Source of the DNA: Glandiceps talaboti
Lineage: Eukaryota > Hemichordata > Enteropneusta > Spengelidae
Assembly (NCBI RefSeq): GCF_964340395.1
Contig: NC_135559.1
Coordinates: 15,579,563-15,643,562 of the forward strand
Direction of reading: 5' to 3'
Length of the DNA stretch: 64,000 nucleotides
Part shown: in pieces, positions 34,236 through 46,140 of the stretch
Position numbering within the stretch: the stretch's first letter is position 1
Layout of the letters: every line of letters starts with the position of its first letter
Notes under the pieces: model-generated
Seen by the model: the letters and a program-made list of their open reading frames with translations, nothing else
Databases searched by the model: none
What the model was told of the DNA's origin: nothing
Made by a program: the position numbers and the translations under genes

Positions 34236-34935
34236 TCTTAAAAAGTTCTTGAGTCTAATTTGGTAGATAACCTTTTGCAAATACAGTTTTATATTTTGAT
34301 ATTCTGAATGTATCACCAATGTTAAATTGAGGTGCCCCATATGAAGAAGTCAGACAGAATCCAAATATGTTATACCAAACAATACCTAGCTTCATTCTCT
34401 TCTTGTATTGGATTCCCATGAATTGAACTGTGATATGTATTATTATATCTCTCAATAATTCATCAATATGATAGATCCATTTTCTGGTTTGTTTCTCTGT
34501 GAGATATTTTATACATTCTACATTTTAATGTCCTGTTAAATCTCTCTATAATTGATGTTTTCCTATCTGACTTCATATTAAACCATTTAATATCTTCTTT
34601 CTCAAATAGCTCTTTAACATGTTTATCATAGAACGCCTTATTTTTCTTCTTCAAATTTAATTTTGTTCGGCTTTCGTTCTTTGAATATTTCTACAAAGTC
34701 GCAGCCATTTCTTCATCACAGTGTTTGATTTTTAATGGAATACAATATACATCAATAACTGTCAACATGTACTTGTATCCTTTATTATATCTTGCAAAGG
34801 ATTGCATGTCTACTATATCCGCTTGCTACTGCTCGTCAATAGCATTCACAATTACCTTTCTATATGGAAACTTTTTATGTACTGGTTTGTGAAGTGTGTA
34901 AGTTTCTTGTTCTTTTAACCGTTGTTGTAATTCAC
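34236..34935 (-). pseudogene. Polinton-like integrase, decayed (copy C)
   Basis: The copy C version keeps more of the N-terminus than B. Reading right to left it shows PVHKKFPYRKVIVNAID, an in-frame stop, ADIVDMQSFARYNKGY, YMLTVIDVYCIPLK, then a degenerate region with EFYDK replaced by AFYDK, and an intact ERFNRTLK block carrying the conserved Glu, followed after frameshifts by SYGAPQFNIGD and FAKGYLPN. The chromodomain tail seen in B is deleted. Same family and same dead state as in B. Confidence 0.65.
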
Positions 34936-35495
34936 TTTATCAAAAAAGAATTTGAAGTAAATAATGAATTAAATACTGCAATATACAAGTACATGTAAGA
35001 TTGAAAACATCAACTGATCAAATACTAGCTCTGATTTTTTTGTAAAAGAGGGTGATGGGTTTCTATAGTGGATAAACACATCAAAATTGATAAAAATGAT
35101 ATTTAACCTTAGGCATTTATAATAAATGAAATAGAAAAGCATTATTAAGATGTTTTAATATAAATTTGTTTTCTGAACAATTATGAAAATGTCGTCGGAA
35201 AAAGCAGTTATCTCTGTTACAGTGAATAATTATGTAATCGTTGAAAGTACAAGTGGAATTGAGATATTTGCTGAAGTCACAGTTATGCTAATGGATCCAA
35301 GTTGACATAAAATAATGATACTTCAGTAAGGCCAGTGGGTTGAGAGCAAGCATAATGTTCATTGGATCAAGAACAAAGTATTCAACCTCGTATATATCAT
35401 GTGAAAGTCTTCACTAATTTTGTAAAAATATAGTTGACACAGGTTTAATCACAAAGTAACGATTATGACTCTTTGTCCCCCTTTAAAATTGTCAG
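34936..35495. other. Noncoding stretch with inverted match to 16.5 kb
   Basis: Bases 35,290-35,405 are the diverged reverse complement of 16,486-16,600. The rest has no recognised content. Confidence 0.5.
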
Positions 35496-35514
35496 CATTT
35501 ATCTATTTATCTAT

Positions 35515-35553
<39 letters not shown>

Positions 35554-35683
35554 TGTACTTATGTATTTATTTATTTATTTATTTATGTATTTAATTATTT
35601 ATTTACTTATTGGTTGTTTGTTTGTTTGTTTGTTTGTTTGTTTATTTTGTTTGTTTGTTTGTTTGTTTGTTTGTTTGTTTCCC
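35496..35683. repeat. (TTTA)n followed by (TTTG)n microsatellite
   Basis: TTTA/TTTC units to about 35,610, then GTTT units to 35,683. Overlapping hydrophobic reading frames are artefacts. Confidence 0.95.
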
Positions 35684-36452
35684 TGAGTGCCCTGTGCTAA
35701 GACACTAAGCCAGTTACATGAAAGCATTATTACAAGCTTTATCCACATGCTGATCCACACCTATTGTTATCTTTAATTTGCATCATCATACCACAGTTGC
35801 TATGGGTGTGGGCTTGTTCCTTGGCAGACTTTGTATCATAATTATCTGTCATAAAATGACAAAATTACCGTTTCATTGACGACTAGATCGTAACTCATTT
35901 CAAACTGTACAGGTGTGCTACAATACCATTTTCGCTATTCTCTCTCTCTTGACTGCTTTTGTACCTTGATCTTTACTTTCCGTAAAGTGATATCCATTAC
36001 GTGCATCATCAGAAACGAATGTGATTGTTGCTATGGCAATGAAATTGACGAAAGTATGAAAACCTATTTTTAACAGTGTCATAGTTACACAAAAATCTCC
36101 GTTTATTCCAAGTTTTCTGAAATTGTCAAATGCAATAACACTATCAACTGCGGATTTTATGGTTATCGTGGCAACCAAACCATGAGATGTGGATATCAAG
36201 AATTTGGCTAAGGGTATCAAACTTATCATGAGGTATGAATAAGTAAGAGATTCAAATTCGTCATCAGAAGGAGACATGCAATAATAATTTTATTTTCCAT
36301 GGTAATGGAATTACAAAAGATTTAAACTCTTCTTTGTCCCCCTTTAAAATTAATGAAATGTATTTTCCTTTAGATTTCTGTATTGAAAAAAGGTGACAAA
36401 ACTGACATCTATCCATCACGGACTACAAAGTACAATTATTAACGACTGGAAA
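35684..36452. other. Upstream region of the DED gene
   Basis: Possible promoter and 5' UTR of the gene starting at 36,453. A minus-strand frame at 35,918-36,277 (119 residues, starting MSPSDDEFESL) has no recognisable domain and begins 176 bases from the DED start codon. It could be a divergent gene or chance. Near 35,800-35,840 there is a CTATGGGTGTGGGCTTG block related in reverse to repeats at 15.6 kb. Confidence 0.35.
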
Positions 36453-36522
36453 ATGGCTACTGGTACTGTTTTCGACCCTTTTAAGGCATTCCTCTACAAG
36501 TTATTTGATGGGATTCCAGAAG
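36453..36522 (+). CDS. Death effector domain gene, first coding exon
   Basis: ATG at 36,453 has a good context (GAAAATGG). The exon encodes MATGTVFDPFKAFLYKLFD then GIPE and the first base of the next codon, and ends at a GT donor (GAAG|GTAATG) in phase 1. The residues match the first helix of a death effector domain (DPF..FLY.L..GI). Too short to be noticed alone, it becomes meaningful with the phase-matched exon at 51,082. Such domains recruit caspases or adaptors in apoptosis and innate immune signalling. Confidence 0.7.
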
Positions 36523-36639
36523 GTAATGCTACAAAATAGAACTGATTCAATGAATTGGTAACGTAATTCAGTTGTAACGCAGGTATAATCAATGATATTC
36601 AAATAATAAACATTTACAATAAACCCCCAAAACAGTTTT

Positions 36640-36700
36640 TTTTCTAGTCAGCACACGCATGCCTCAAGTACCCCCCCGATCCTTTTTTGGGGGTGTGTGT
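36640..36700. repeat. C7/G5 hairpin
   Basis: CCCCCCC at about 36,671 and GGGGGTGTG shortly after flank GATCCTTTTTT and can pair. Minor structural feature in the intron. Confidence 0.5.
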
Positions 36701-37419
36701 TTTTCCAATTTGTGTAACTGACAATATAGTTTACTGGCTTTGAACAAAATGTAATGAGTTCTTGTGGTAACAAACAAATCTATGTGCAAAGTTTCAGCAC
36801 CATCAGTCAAGTGGTTTTTGAATAGGGAACTTGCAAACCCGCCATGTGGAATGTTGCATCATGAGAAATGTGATAATAAATACTAATCAATTAATATTGT
36901 AAACAATGTTAATAAATTGTTTGTACCCACAAATAATCAATTCATATTTACCTTGATCATTGTGGGAGGTTTATTTTATCAGTAGCTCCAGATTAGATGT
37001 TACAATAACCACAGACAATCCCATAGTCCTTTGCGTCTGAGCATGCTCAGTCTGGATTGCAAGTTCCCTATTATTGTATACAGTCGGATGAACACAGACA
37101 CACACATACACAGGCACGCAATACCCACTGATGGGCGGACGGATACTATCCTGGGATATTGTTATATGTGTTATGTAACCAATTTCTCGTCCAATCTCAA
37201 CAAACACGAGTACTTGGATTGCATAAAGTAATTTTTTCGGGCCTGAGGTACTATTGTTGGTGTCACTTTGGATACAAATTCTCTGTCTGGGGAATACAGT
37301 AAGAATGAAACACTCGCCACACAAATATTTTGGAGTTTCCACACTTGTATATATCATTATTACAATCAAAATAAATATACTTATATACATCAATATCGAC
37401 AGTGAATACATTACGAGTG

Positions 37420-37860
37420 GGATAATTAATAATGAAATAAATTAACTATCCAATATACAATCTATGCAATATAATCTTACAGGTTAAATAAATTAATTGC
37501 AGTAGTACAATAAATAAATTAATTGTTGAATGAATTAACTGCAATGCGGCGACAATATTACAATGAATTAATACCTAAATAATGTAATCTGTATATATCT
37601 TAAACTTAATTAACAATAGAGTTGATCAGTATCAAACACACAGTATTGCAATTCAATCAATCAATGATCTGTAATATACAAGTAGACTAGAATAAATTAA
37701 TTACAATATGGCAGTAATATTATAATGAACTGTTACTTGAATAAATTAATCACGATATGTCTTAAACTTAATTAATAATAGAGTTGATCAGTATCAAACA
37801 CATAGTATTGCAATTCAATCAACCAGCGATCTGTAATTAATATACCAGTAGCAATTGATT
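37420..37860. repeat. AT-rich local tandem duplication
   Basis: Segments 37,542-37,700 and 37,705-37,845 share TCTTAAACTTAATTAA, AGAGTTGATCAGTATCAAAC and AGTATTGCAATTCAATCAA. TAAATTAATTGC-like phrases continue on the left. Noncoding. Confidence 0.8.
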
Positions 37861-38455
37861 TCCCAAGATTAAATAGATGAGATACTATACAATGAGTTCA
37901 GAGTTTAGTTCATCAATATTCCCCTATGAAGTTTGCCAATCAATTCAATTAGTCTGAAGTGATTGATTCGTCAATTAATTTCACAATGTACACAATTGGA
38001 TTTAAATGTTAGAAAAACTAAATAAGCACTCAATAATAAGAAGTTAACTCGCTTAGAAAAATACCTTAATTAATTGAGAATCAAGTTAACTACATGTGTA
38101 CTTATTCAATAATCTCTTAAATAATTTAGGAACAAAATATATTCTTAATTACTATAGCACAAATCAGAATCAGCTGTTCCCCAAAGAAATCAAAATACAA
38201 ACTACTAAATAAATAAACTCTTAATAATTACGTACTAATAATTCATTGAATAACTTTGGAAAGAATAGTACATCACCTACTTAAGCTTATATACATCCGG
38301 AATAACGGAAACACAATACAAGTATGTAAACATGGGACAACATGGTTCTAACAAAATACCCTAAAACAACAAGGATACCAGTTTCGTAGTGTCTTCGTTT
38401 ATACCATTTCACGTCACTTGTACTGCACAATTGCTAGTCCGTTACTGCCGCTAAA

Positions 38456-38880
38456 TGTCCGGAACTTGTCAGGTTCAACGGTTAGACAATAGTTCCGACA
38501 TTCACGCTCTGGCCTTTAATATGACTTGCACTCACACGCGTAACAGTTGAGCTGTACTGGGCTGAGCTTCCTATAATACTGGATACACAGCTATTTAACT
38601 CCAACAAGAGTTACTGGTAAGTTCACGACATGGACACCAATAATTAAATGACTTCACCAAAACAGTTTACCTCCGGACGTTGTCAGGTTCAACAGTTAGA
38701 CAAGTTCCGACATTCACTTTCTGGCCTCCAACACAAATTACACACAACAGTGTAGCTAGACTGAATTCTTCTAATAGTACTGGGTACACAGCAACACAAT
38801 ATTCTCAGTCACGGGACAGTGGACAGTTCATGATACAGACACCACTAATGACTTCACCAATACAGACGTACCTCCACATT
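38456..38880. repeat. Two tandem units of about 210 bp
   Basis: Each unit begins TCCGGA, then TTGTCAGGTTCAAC, GTTCCGACATTCAC, TCTGGCCT, and ends GACTTCACCAA.ACAG..TACCTCC. Unit 1 is 38,456-38,671, unit 2 38,672-38,880. They lie just upstream of the 5' LTR and may belong to another repeat. Confidence 0.8.
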
Positions 38881-39441
38881 CTGGTTATCCTACCATAGCA
38901 TAGTATGCCACGTTGGCAGCCATCTTGAACTCTCGACCATGTGAGTAGTTGTAGACTACTTTGCCAAGTTACACTAGAAACTCCAACAGCAACACCACTA
39001 GACCGTAGACGACCGTTTAGCTATCCATGTATCAATGAGCCATTACCAAAATCACTCTGGAAAGTTGTACCTTACTAGACAACTCATTGGCTATATAGTC
39101 AGTCTTCTATTTGTATCTAGTTCACCACTTTCGAACGTACCGCCATTGTCGAAGGTTGTCCGCTGTCTGCCACTCACTACCCACGACATGTTACATACAC
39201 GCCCAGTTCAGAGTTCAGCCTCGACTTCCAGTTCCACAGCGCCACCAGTGGCCAAAATGAAAGTATTAGTGCATCTAACTTTCATCTCGTTACACTTATA
39301 ATATTCGAAAGCTGGATGTTAGTAACTTAAAGTTACTGTAACCAGATGATATAAACAAAAGTATTGGCAACTTTACCATGAGGGCGCTATGACTCGACCT
39401 AACTAGGGAACCCTGGGACTTGACCATGAACAGTTGTACTT

Positions 39442-40766
39442 GAATTGAAGCTGAGGAGAAGGAGAAGAAAGGCACGTTGCTGAAGTACTGAGCTGAATTC
39501 AATTCTAGAGGGCAACTTGACCGTCTTACTCAACCAATATGCTGAAAGAGGACAAACAGCAAAATGTATGAAGTTGAAGCTGAGGACCACTCGTTGGCAA
39601 GTAACACGTATGTGGAGCGTACAGTGTTCAGTAACTCACTTATTTTACGTGCGTTTTGGATGTTTTCATTTATGCCTCAGTACCACGAAAGCAGTGTTTG
39701 TAGACCCTGCTCTGTAGAAGAAGTATGTCTGAGAGCCGAGGAAGAAGAAAAGACTGTAAGGAGAGAGAGAATTGAAGCTAAGAAGAAAAGACGCGTTGCT
39801 GAAGCTACTGAGCTGAATTAAGAAGTTGAATGGTACAGAGAGCTACTCGTCTGCAAGTACATGTATTTCTACGTGTGTGGAGTGCAACGTGTTCAGTAAA
39901 TTACTTATTCTGCCTGTAAATCTAATGATATTGTCACTGTCCATTGAATGATTAATTAGTTGTATTTGATTCTTCTTACAGCTGATCTGATCTATGAATT
40001 AATTATATTGTCACTGAATGCATTGATTGATTCCATTGTGTAATTAACTAGTTTGTATTCGATTCCTGATACAGTTGATCAGAAGTATGAATTAATTATA
40101 TTGTCATTGAAGAGATTGATTCCTTTGAATAATTAATCAGTTTGTATTTGATTCATCATATAGCTGATCTGAAGTATGGATTAATTATATTGTCACTGAA
40201 TACATTATATTTAATCTCTGATTTTGAGTAGCTTGATTGATGAATGAAGACTTTAGAACAATAATAGAATCTAGATTGAATTTATAGAGTGTTACGTGGG
40301 AATATCTCGAGTTTCCTACAACTACTAAGTATTTCATAGAAGTGTTACATACTGGATTGAGATTTTGGGAAGCCGGTATCCTACCTCGACGAAACTCAGA
40401 ATTCATTGGAAGTTAATTGAATTAGACGCTAGAATTTATTGTATTTAACTGAAATATTTGAATATTGAACTATTTACATACTTGTATAAGTCATTAATCC
40501 ATCAAAGCATACTGTCCAGTTGGATTACAATTAATTGATGACACATATTGTATTTATTAGATGTTTGGTGCATGTATTTGTATGTATTGAGTATTTTTTG
40601 TATGTATTCGTATCTCTTGTGCCTATTGTAATTATAGATGTGAACATTGAAAACTCAGACTTTGTATGGTTGTTGTTTCTTCATAACTGTACACTTAGAA
40701 CCTGCATCCCAAACAAAGCCAACGGTACTTGTTCATAGCTGAGCAACAACAAATTGTTTATATATT
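39442..40766 (+). repeat. 5' LTR
   Basis: Homologous to 47,128-48,480. It begins GAATTGAAGCTGAGG where similarity to the right copy starts and ends just before the primer-binding site. Internally it holds a duplicated GAATTGAAGCT...GCTGAATT segment (39,442 and 39,772) and about four 76-94 bp units with ATATTGTCA at 39,928, 40,004, 40,098 and 40,185. Diverged from the 3' LTR by substitutions and indels, so the insertion is not very recent. Confidence 0.85.
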
Positions 40767-40784
40767 TGGCGCCCAATATGAGGC
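40767..40784 (+). promoter_or_regulatory. Primer-binding site, tRNA-Lys-like
   Basis: TGGCGCCCAATATGAGGC directly follows the 5' LTR. The first ten bases match the TGGCGCCCAA that many retroelements use to anneal a lysine tRNA primer; the rest is mutated. Confidence 0.75.
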
Positions 40785-41149
40785 AAGGGTGGTGGTGAAC
40801 AAGGGAAAATTATGTTGGTTGGATACAAGTATAGAAAGAGTATAGAAAGTGTACAGTTCGAGGAAGCGGACACCATATTAGATTTTGTGAACAGGATTGA
40901 ACCTTTTGAAGTGACTAGTCTTGTCACACTTGTAAATCCTTGCGTTGAGATACTGTTAAGGTTATTTAGTGCTGGTTTGCATTAATGCATCAGAGCATTC
41001 TGTTGCTTTACGATACTGTCAAGATTATTTCCGTTGTTAAATTGCATACTAGTTTCCTATTTATTCCCACTTGTGTTCTCAAACTGACTCCATATCTATC
41101 TAGTCTTCTTTCAAAGAATATACACTTTTGACCTCTTAGTTGGTAAAAG

Positions 41150-42211
41150 ATGGCAAAAGGAGGAGAACCCGAAGTTATGGTTGAACCTGGTGGAATTGAT
41201 AAATGGGTTGACCTTGATCATACTGGAACTACATTAACTGCTTATGGTGACCCCAAGACTGTGACAGATTCTGGTGGTTCCAAGAGCGGAATTGGAAGGG
41301 GTCGTGGTCGTACCATGCTGCATACTCCAATCGATAGAACACCCACGTGGCTGTCTGATTTACATTCCAGAGTCCATGGGGAGAATATATTAGGTGATAA
41401 TAGTGAGATAGATGATTTGGAACAGTCAATTAAACAAAGGGAGTCTGAGATGGCACGAATGAAAGAGTTGCTGGAAAGAAGGAATAGATTGAAAGAGGCA
41501 GCTGCTACTGTAAAACATGAACTGGAACGAGGGTTACCTGAAACCAGTTACAGAGGTGATCCACCTGGTGGACAACTGAGAACACTGCAAAGTGTACGGC
41601 GCTGATATAACTTTGATGACGACAGTGTGGAGCCAACACAAATGACGTTGTATCAACGTCCCAGATTATCAAACTTCTCTGGTGATAATGATAGAAAGAC
41701 TGATGTGGACTTTGAAAAGTGGAAATATGAAGTGGAATGTCTATATGAAGATTCTACTCATAGTTTCAGAGTAATCCGACAAGCTGGTAGAAAGTTACTG
41801 CGTGGTTCAGCAGCTAAAATCGTGATGAACATGCACCCAAAAGCTACACTCGAACAGATTCTTAATAAACTAGAAATAAGTTTTGGTGAAGTTGAAACTG
41901 GTGCAATGTTATTGGAGAAATTTTACAGTAATAATAGACAGAGAGAAGGAGAAAGTGTATCACAGTATGGTAATCGACTGAAAGCCGAGATCTACACAGT
42001 TGAAAGACGAGATGGTATCCATCTGAATACAATAGGAGAGACATTAAAGTCTGTGTTTTGGCGGAGATTGAAGGACGATCGAGTACATGATGTTCTTCTT
42101 TCAGAGATGAGACACAGCACCAGGTTTGAACAGCTGCTTCAATTAGCTAGGAAGGTAGAACAGGAAGGGAAGGAGAGAATGGGAAGGAGAGAATGGATGA
42201 CTCAAAGGTGA
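41150..42211 (+). pseudogene. Gag-like capsid gene (PNMA-type), with one stop
   Basis: The first segment (41,150-41,605) is a charged N-terminal region ending in a coiled-coil-like stretch (EQSIKQRESEMARMKELLER). An in-frame TGA at 41,603 interrupts it. The second segment (41,627-42,211) has the PNMA/ZCCHC-type capsid pattern: RPRLSNFSGDN, FEKWKYEVECL, LRGSAAKIVMNM, EQILNKLEISFG, YGNRLKAEI. Near its end a 14-bp tandem duplication (42,167-42,180 and 42,181-42,194) shifts the frame relative to the following gene. Function in the element: particle formation. Confidence 0.8.
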
Positions 42212-43719
42212 AGAAAACTTCAACTGAAAGGACCCAGCAAGTTAAAACATCAGAAGAAACAAACATTCGTGGTAATGGAGAGAGTCAACTTTCTCAAACT
42301 ATGAAGATGATGACACTGACAGCTGAAGGAATACAGGGACTTTCAGAGGCAATAAAAGCTCAGACAGACTCGATGAATTCTCTGAAGGATGAACTGAAGA
42401 GAACAAATGAACGAGTACAGAGATTGGAGCATGGTAAACAGAATGTGTCACAACCTAAAGTAACAGTGAAACCCGTGCATAAAGAATCATACCTTTGCTA
42501 CAATTGTGGAAAGGAGGGACATACGGCAAAACACTATAGAGAACCAAAGAGAGAAACTAGGTCAGCACGCGAACACAGTAATGGTGAATTGCATTCCAAG
42601 AGTGGTCGACGGAGTGAAGATAAGAGTTCAACACGATTGAATATGAATAGGATTTATCATAAGAGAGTTGGTAGGAAGCCACTTCAGGTCTCGTCGAAAA
42701 CAGTTGGATTGATTGGTGGTGCAATGGAAGGAAGAGTATTTATTGATGGTGTGGAAAGTTCATGTCTCATTAACACTGGGTCACAAGTCACAACCATTAG
42801 TAAAGACTTTTATGATCAACATTTATCCGAGTCACCAATATATGAGGTTGAAGATACACTGGTGATCAAAGGAGCTAATGATCTTCCTATTCAGTTTATT
42901 GGTATTGTAGAAACAACATTGTCTTTTCCAGTCAAGGTATTTGGTGATGACAGTGAATATACAATTCCAGCATTAGTGGTTCCAAACAACGACTATAATG
43001 TGAAGGTGCCAATACTGATTGGAACAGATATGTTGGAACTATTTCCGAGAAGTTGGTCCAACACTAGAAAAAATAGAGAGGGAAGGAATATGAGAATATC
43101 AGCGATCGGTCAAGGAGTATTTAAAAAGTTAAATGATAGAGACAGGTTTGTTGGTCTTAAAGGTAACCTTGGAGATGTGAAAGCATTGTTACGTCATCCA
43201 GTGAAACTAGACCCAGGACATGCCACCACTATTTGGGGCCGTGCTAAGAAAGGTCCAAGGGGAGACCAATATGTGGTGTCAGTGGAACCTAGTAATCGAG
43301 CTAGAGGACAAATTAGTACCAATCCTGCTGTAACAGTTCTCAAATGTCAACGAGAGAAATCTAAAGTGCCTGTCTGTATCCAGAATACATCAGTGCATCC
43401 AGTGACTAGCCATCCAGGAGGAATTGTTGCTAGTGCTCATTCTGTAACATGGTTGGGAAAGCCAAATGAACATCCTTGTGAATTTGCTATGAGGGAAAGA
43501 TCACTGGTGGAGAAGGATTTTGAAACTGAGAAAACAGAGATAGAAGATGGTAGGAAGATCTCGCTAGGAGAAGGAGTAGACTTTGATATGTCAGGATCCC
43601 CAATTGATGATGAACAGTTGGAACAAGTACGAGAATTACTACTTACAAAAAAGCTGCAATTTCCATGCATGAATATGATCTTGGATGATGTACAATTGAG
43701 AAACCCCAAATCAGACTGA
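42193..43719 (+). pseudogene. Nucleocapsid zinc knuckle and aspartic protease region
   Basis: About 508 codons uninterrupted. A predicted coiled coil (residues 45-80) precedes the zinc knuckle CYNCGKEGHTAKHY (about 102-115), in which the last Cys is Tyr. The retropepsin-like site reads CLINTGSQVTTIS (about 190-202), with Asn in place of the catalytic Asp of the usual DTG. IPILIGTDMLELF-like sequence follows, as in retroviral-type proteases. The C-terminal part leads toward the RT but ends at a frame break near 43,719. Two key residues are substituted, so neither zinc finger nor protease would work. Confidence 0.85.
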
Positions 43720-45163
43720 CAAATAGTGAACCCATCAAGGAACGTTTTAGACGAATTCCACCAGCCATGTATGAAGAGGTATGGCAAGTATTGAATGTGA
43801 TGAAGGAGAGTGGTGTCATTCGTGAGTCACACAGCCCATGGGCAGCTCCAATCATCATTGTTACTACGGAAGATGGAACACTAGGCTGTGTATCGAATAT
43901 CGCAAGATTAATTTACGTACTATTCAAGATTCCTACACTCTTCCAAGAATAGATGAAAGCCTTGAAGCCTTAAGTAATGTCAAGTGGTTCACCTCTTTGG
44001 ATTTGAAATCTGGCTATTGGCAAATAGAAATGGCTGAAAAGGACATTGAAAAGACAGCTTTTGTGACACCTATGGGATTCTGGAAATGTACAACAATGCC
44101 AATGGGTTTGACAGGAAGTCCAGCCACATTTCAATAGTGTATGGAGAAGTGTTTGAATGATTTGCATTTGTACATCTGTTTGGAGTATCTTGACGATATC
44201 ATAATCCTTTCTAAGACATTTGAAGAACATAAAGAACGACTAGCCATGGTGTTGGACAGACTAGCAGAGAACAGTCTAAAGCTGAAAGCTAAGAAGTGCC
44301 AACTGTTCATACAGAGAGTGAAGTACTTGGGACATGTCATCTCAGAACATGGAATAGAAACCGATCCAGACAAAATCAGAGCATTGAAGGAGTGGAAGGT
44401 GCCGACCAATGCCAAAGAAGTAAAGAGTTTCTTAGGTTTTGCAGGGTACTACCGGCGATTTGTCAAAGGGTATTCCAACATTGTGAAACCATTGAATAAC
44501 CTCACAGTTGGACTACAAACCAAGTATAAGAGACGAGGGAAGTCTAGACAGAGTAAAACTGCAGCTCCAGAATTTAAATCGACAGAAATACATCAGAAGG
44601 CATTTGACAGTGTGATTGGACACTTGACCAGCCCTCCTGTATTGGTATATGCAGACTACAGTAAGCCGTTTGAACTTCACATTGATGCAAGTTTCTCAGG
44701 TTTATGTGCTGTACTGTACCAAGGAGAAGGAAAGGAGAAGTGTGTCATTATGTATGCAAGTCGTAATCTGTCAAGAAGTGAGAAGAATTATCCAGCTCAC
44801 AAACTAGAATTTCTAGCATTGAAATAGGCAGTCACTGAAAAGTTCCATGAGTACCTTTATGGCAGCAAGTTCACAGTGGTGACAGATAATAACCCTTTAA
44901 CCTATGTCAACACGTCTGAAAAACTAGATGCTACAGGTCACCGTTGGTTAGCAGTATTGACCACCTATGACTTCAGACTGATGTACCGATCAGGAACTCA
45001 AAACAATGATGCTGATGGTCTATCCAGACAACACCAGAAGACAACATCAGAAGTGACTGAGAATGAAATGACATCTACAGCAATGCAAGAAGATAATGAC
45101 AAACTATTTCCTTTACCAGCAGAAGTGGTAACAGTTGTGTGTCAGACTCAACAGACAAGTTAA
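43700..45163 (+). pseudogene. Reverse transcriptase and RNase H, broken
   Basis: The RT starts with PIKERFRRIPPAMYEEV (43,725 region) and, after a frameshift near 43,880, continues INLRTIQDSYTLPRIDESL, FTSLDLKSGYWQIEM (motif A), MPMGLTGSPATFQ (motif B), a TAG stop at 44,138, YLDDIIILS (motif C, YxDD) and FLGFAGYYRRFVKGYSNI. RNase H follows: FELHIDASFSG, YASRNLSRSEKNYPAHKLEF, a stop at 44,825, then VVTDNNPLTYV and DADGLSRQ. This order and the Y-L-D-D motif identify a Gypsy-type pol. Confidence 0.9.
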
Positions 45164-46140
45164 AATGGTTGGATAGAGGCAATTGGATGTCCCAGTGAAG
45201 CAATTCCACCGACATTGAGTGAATCACCACCTATGCTAGGGATACAGGCATTGCCAGCTAGAACTATGCAGGAATGGGTGAAATGGCAGAGAGCAGACCC
45301 AGTGATAGGACGTCTGTACCAGTATAAAGAACAGAAGTTACCAACTAAAACAGAGAAATAGAAAGAGCCAGTTTCAGTGATTAGTGGACTGAAGGAATGG
45401 TTGTAAGTTGTGTTTTCGTCAAGGGGTACTGTATCAGAAGAGAATGGGACATAATGGACAATGGTTGCATCATCTGGTGTTACCAAGCAAGTTTCGGGGA
45501 ACTGCACTTGAAGGAGTTCATGATGACGTTGGTCACTTGGGACAAGAACGGACCCTGGAACTGCTATGTAATTGATTCTATTGGCCATTTATGTCCAAAG
45601 ATGTAGAACAGAAAGTAAAGACATGTGAACGGTGTACTCGACGAAAGCTCCAGACTACTCTGCAAAGGACTGCCCCATTGGTAAATGTTCAAACAACACA
45701 ACCCATGGAGCTAGTATGTATTGACTACTTGACTATTGAATAAGGTAAGGGAGGTGTTGGAAACATCCTAGTTATTACAGACCACTTCACTCGATATGCT
45801 GTTGCAATCCCTACAACCAACCAGAAAGCCAAACCCACAGCAGACCACTTGTATAAAAACTTCCTAGTACACTACGGGTTTCCCAAGAGACTGCACTCTG
45901 ACCAAGGCAGAGACTTTGAATCCAAAGTGATAAAGCAGCTCTGTGAATTCACTGGAATACAGAAGACCCGAACCACACCTTATCACCCCAAGGTAACGGA
46001 CAATGTGAGAGGTTCAATCGCACACTGATTGCCTAAGGAACATAAGGTTAATTGGAGGAAGTATTGGCACCATTGTTACATGCCTACAATTGCACCCGCA
46101 ATTATAGCACCGGCTTTGCGCCATATTATATGATGTACGG
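45164..46140 (+). pseudogene. Integrase, broken
   Basis: Fragments in several frames. The zinc-binding HHCC region is seen at about 45,515-45,545 (HDDVGHLG) and 45,623-45,643 (CERC). The catalytic core shows CIDYLTIE near 45,717, ITDHFTRYAVAIP near 45,775, HSDQGRDFES near 45,895 and, after a frameshift near 45,990, GQCERFNRTL with the third acidic residue. Stops within the core (for example near 45,740) show it is dead. Confidence 0.8.

Larger units (their letters stand above)
29441..34935. repeat. Large direct repeat, copy C
   Basis: Collinear and near-identical with copy B (16,606-21,936). It extends about 165 bases further into the integrase N-terminal part. It contains the Penelope-like insertion at 30,734-31,343, a three-unit version of the 151-bp array, and lacks the chromodomain part of the integrase. 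Noncoding 5' portion at 29,441-30,730; A-like portion at 31,345-32,975. Confidence 0.85.

Noticed and set aside
44008-44430. Minus-strand frames antisense to Gypsy RT
   Set aside because: Shadow frames of the plus-strand pol with no domain.
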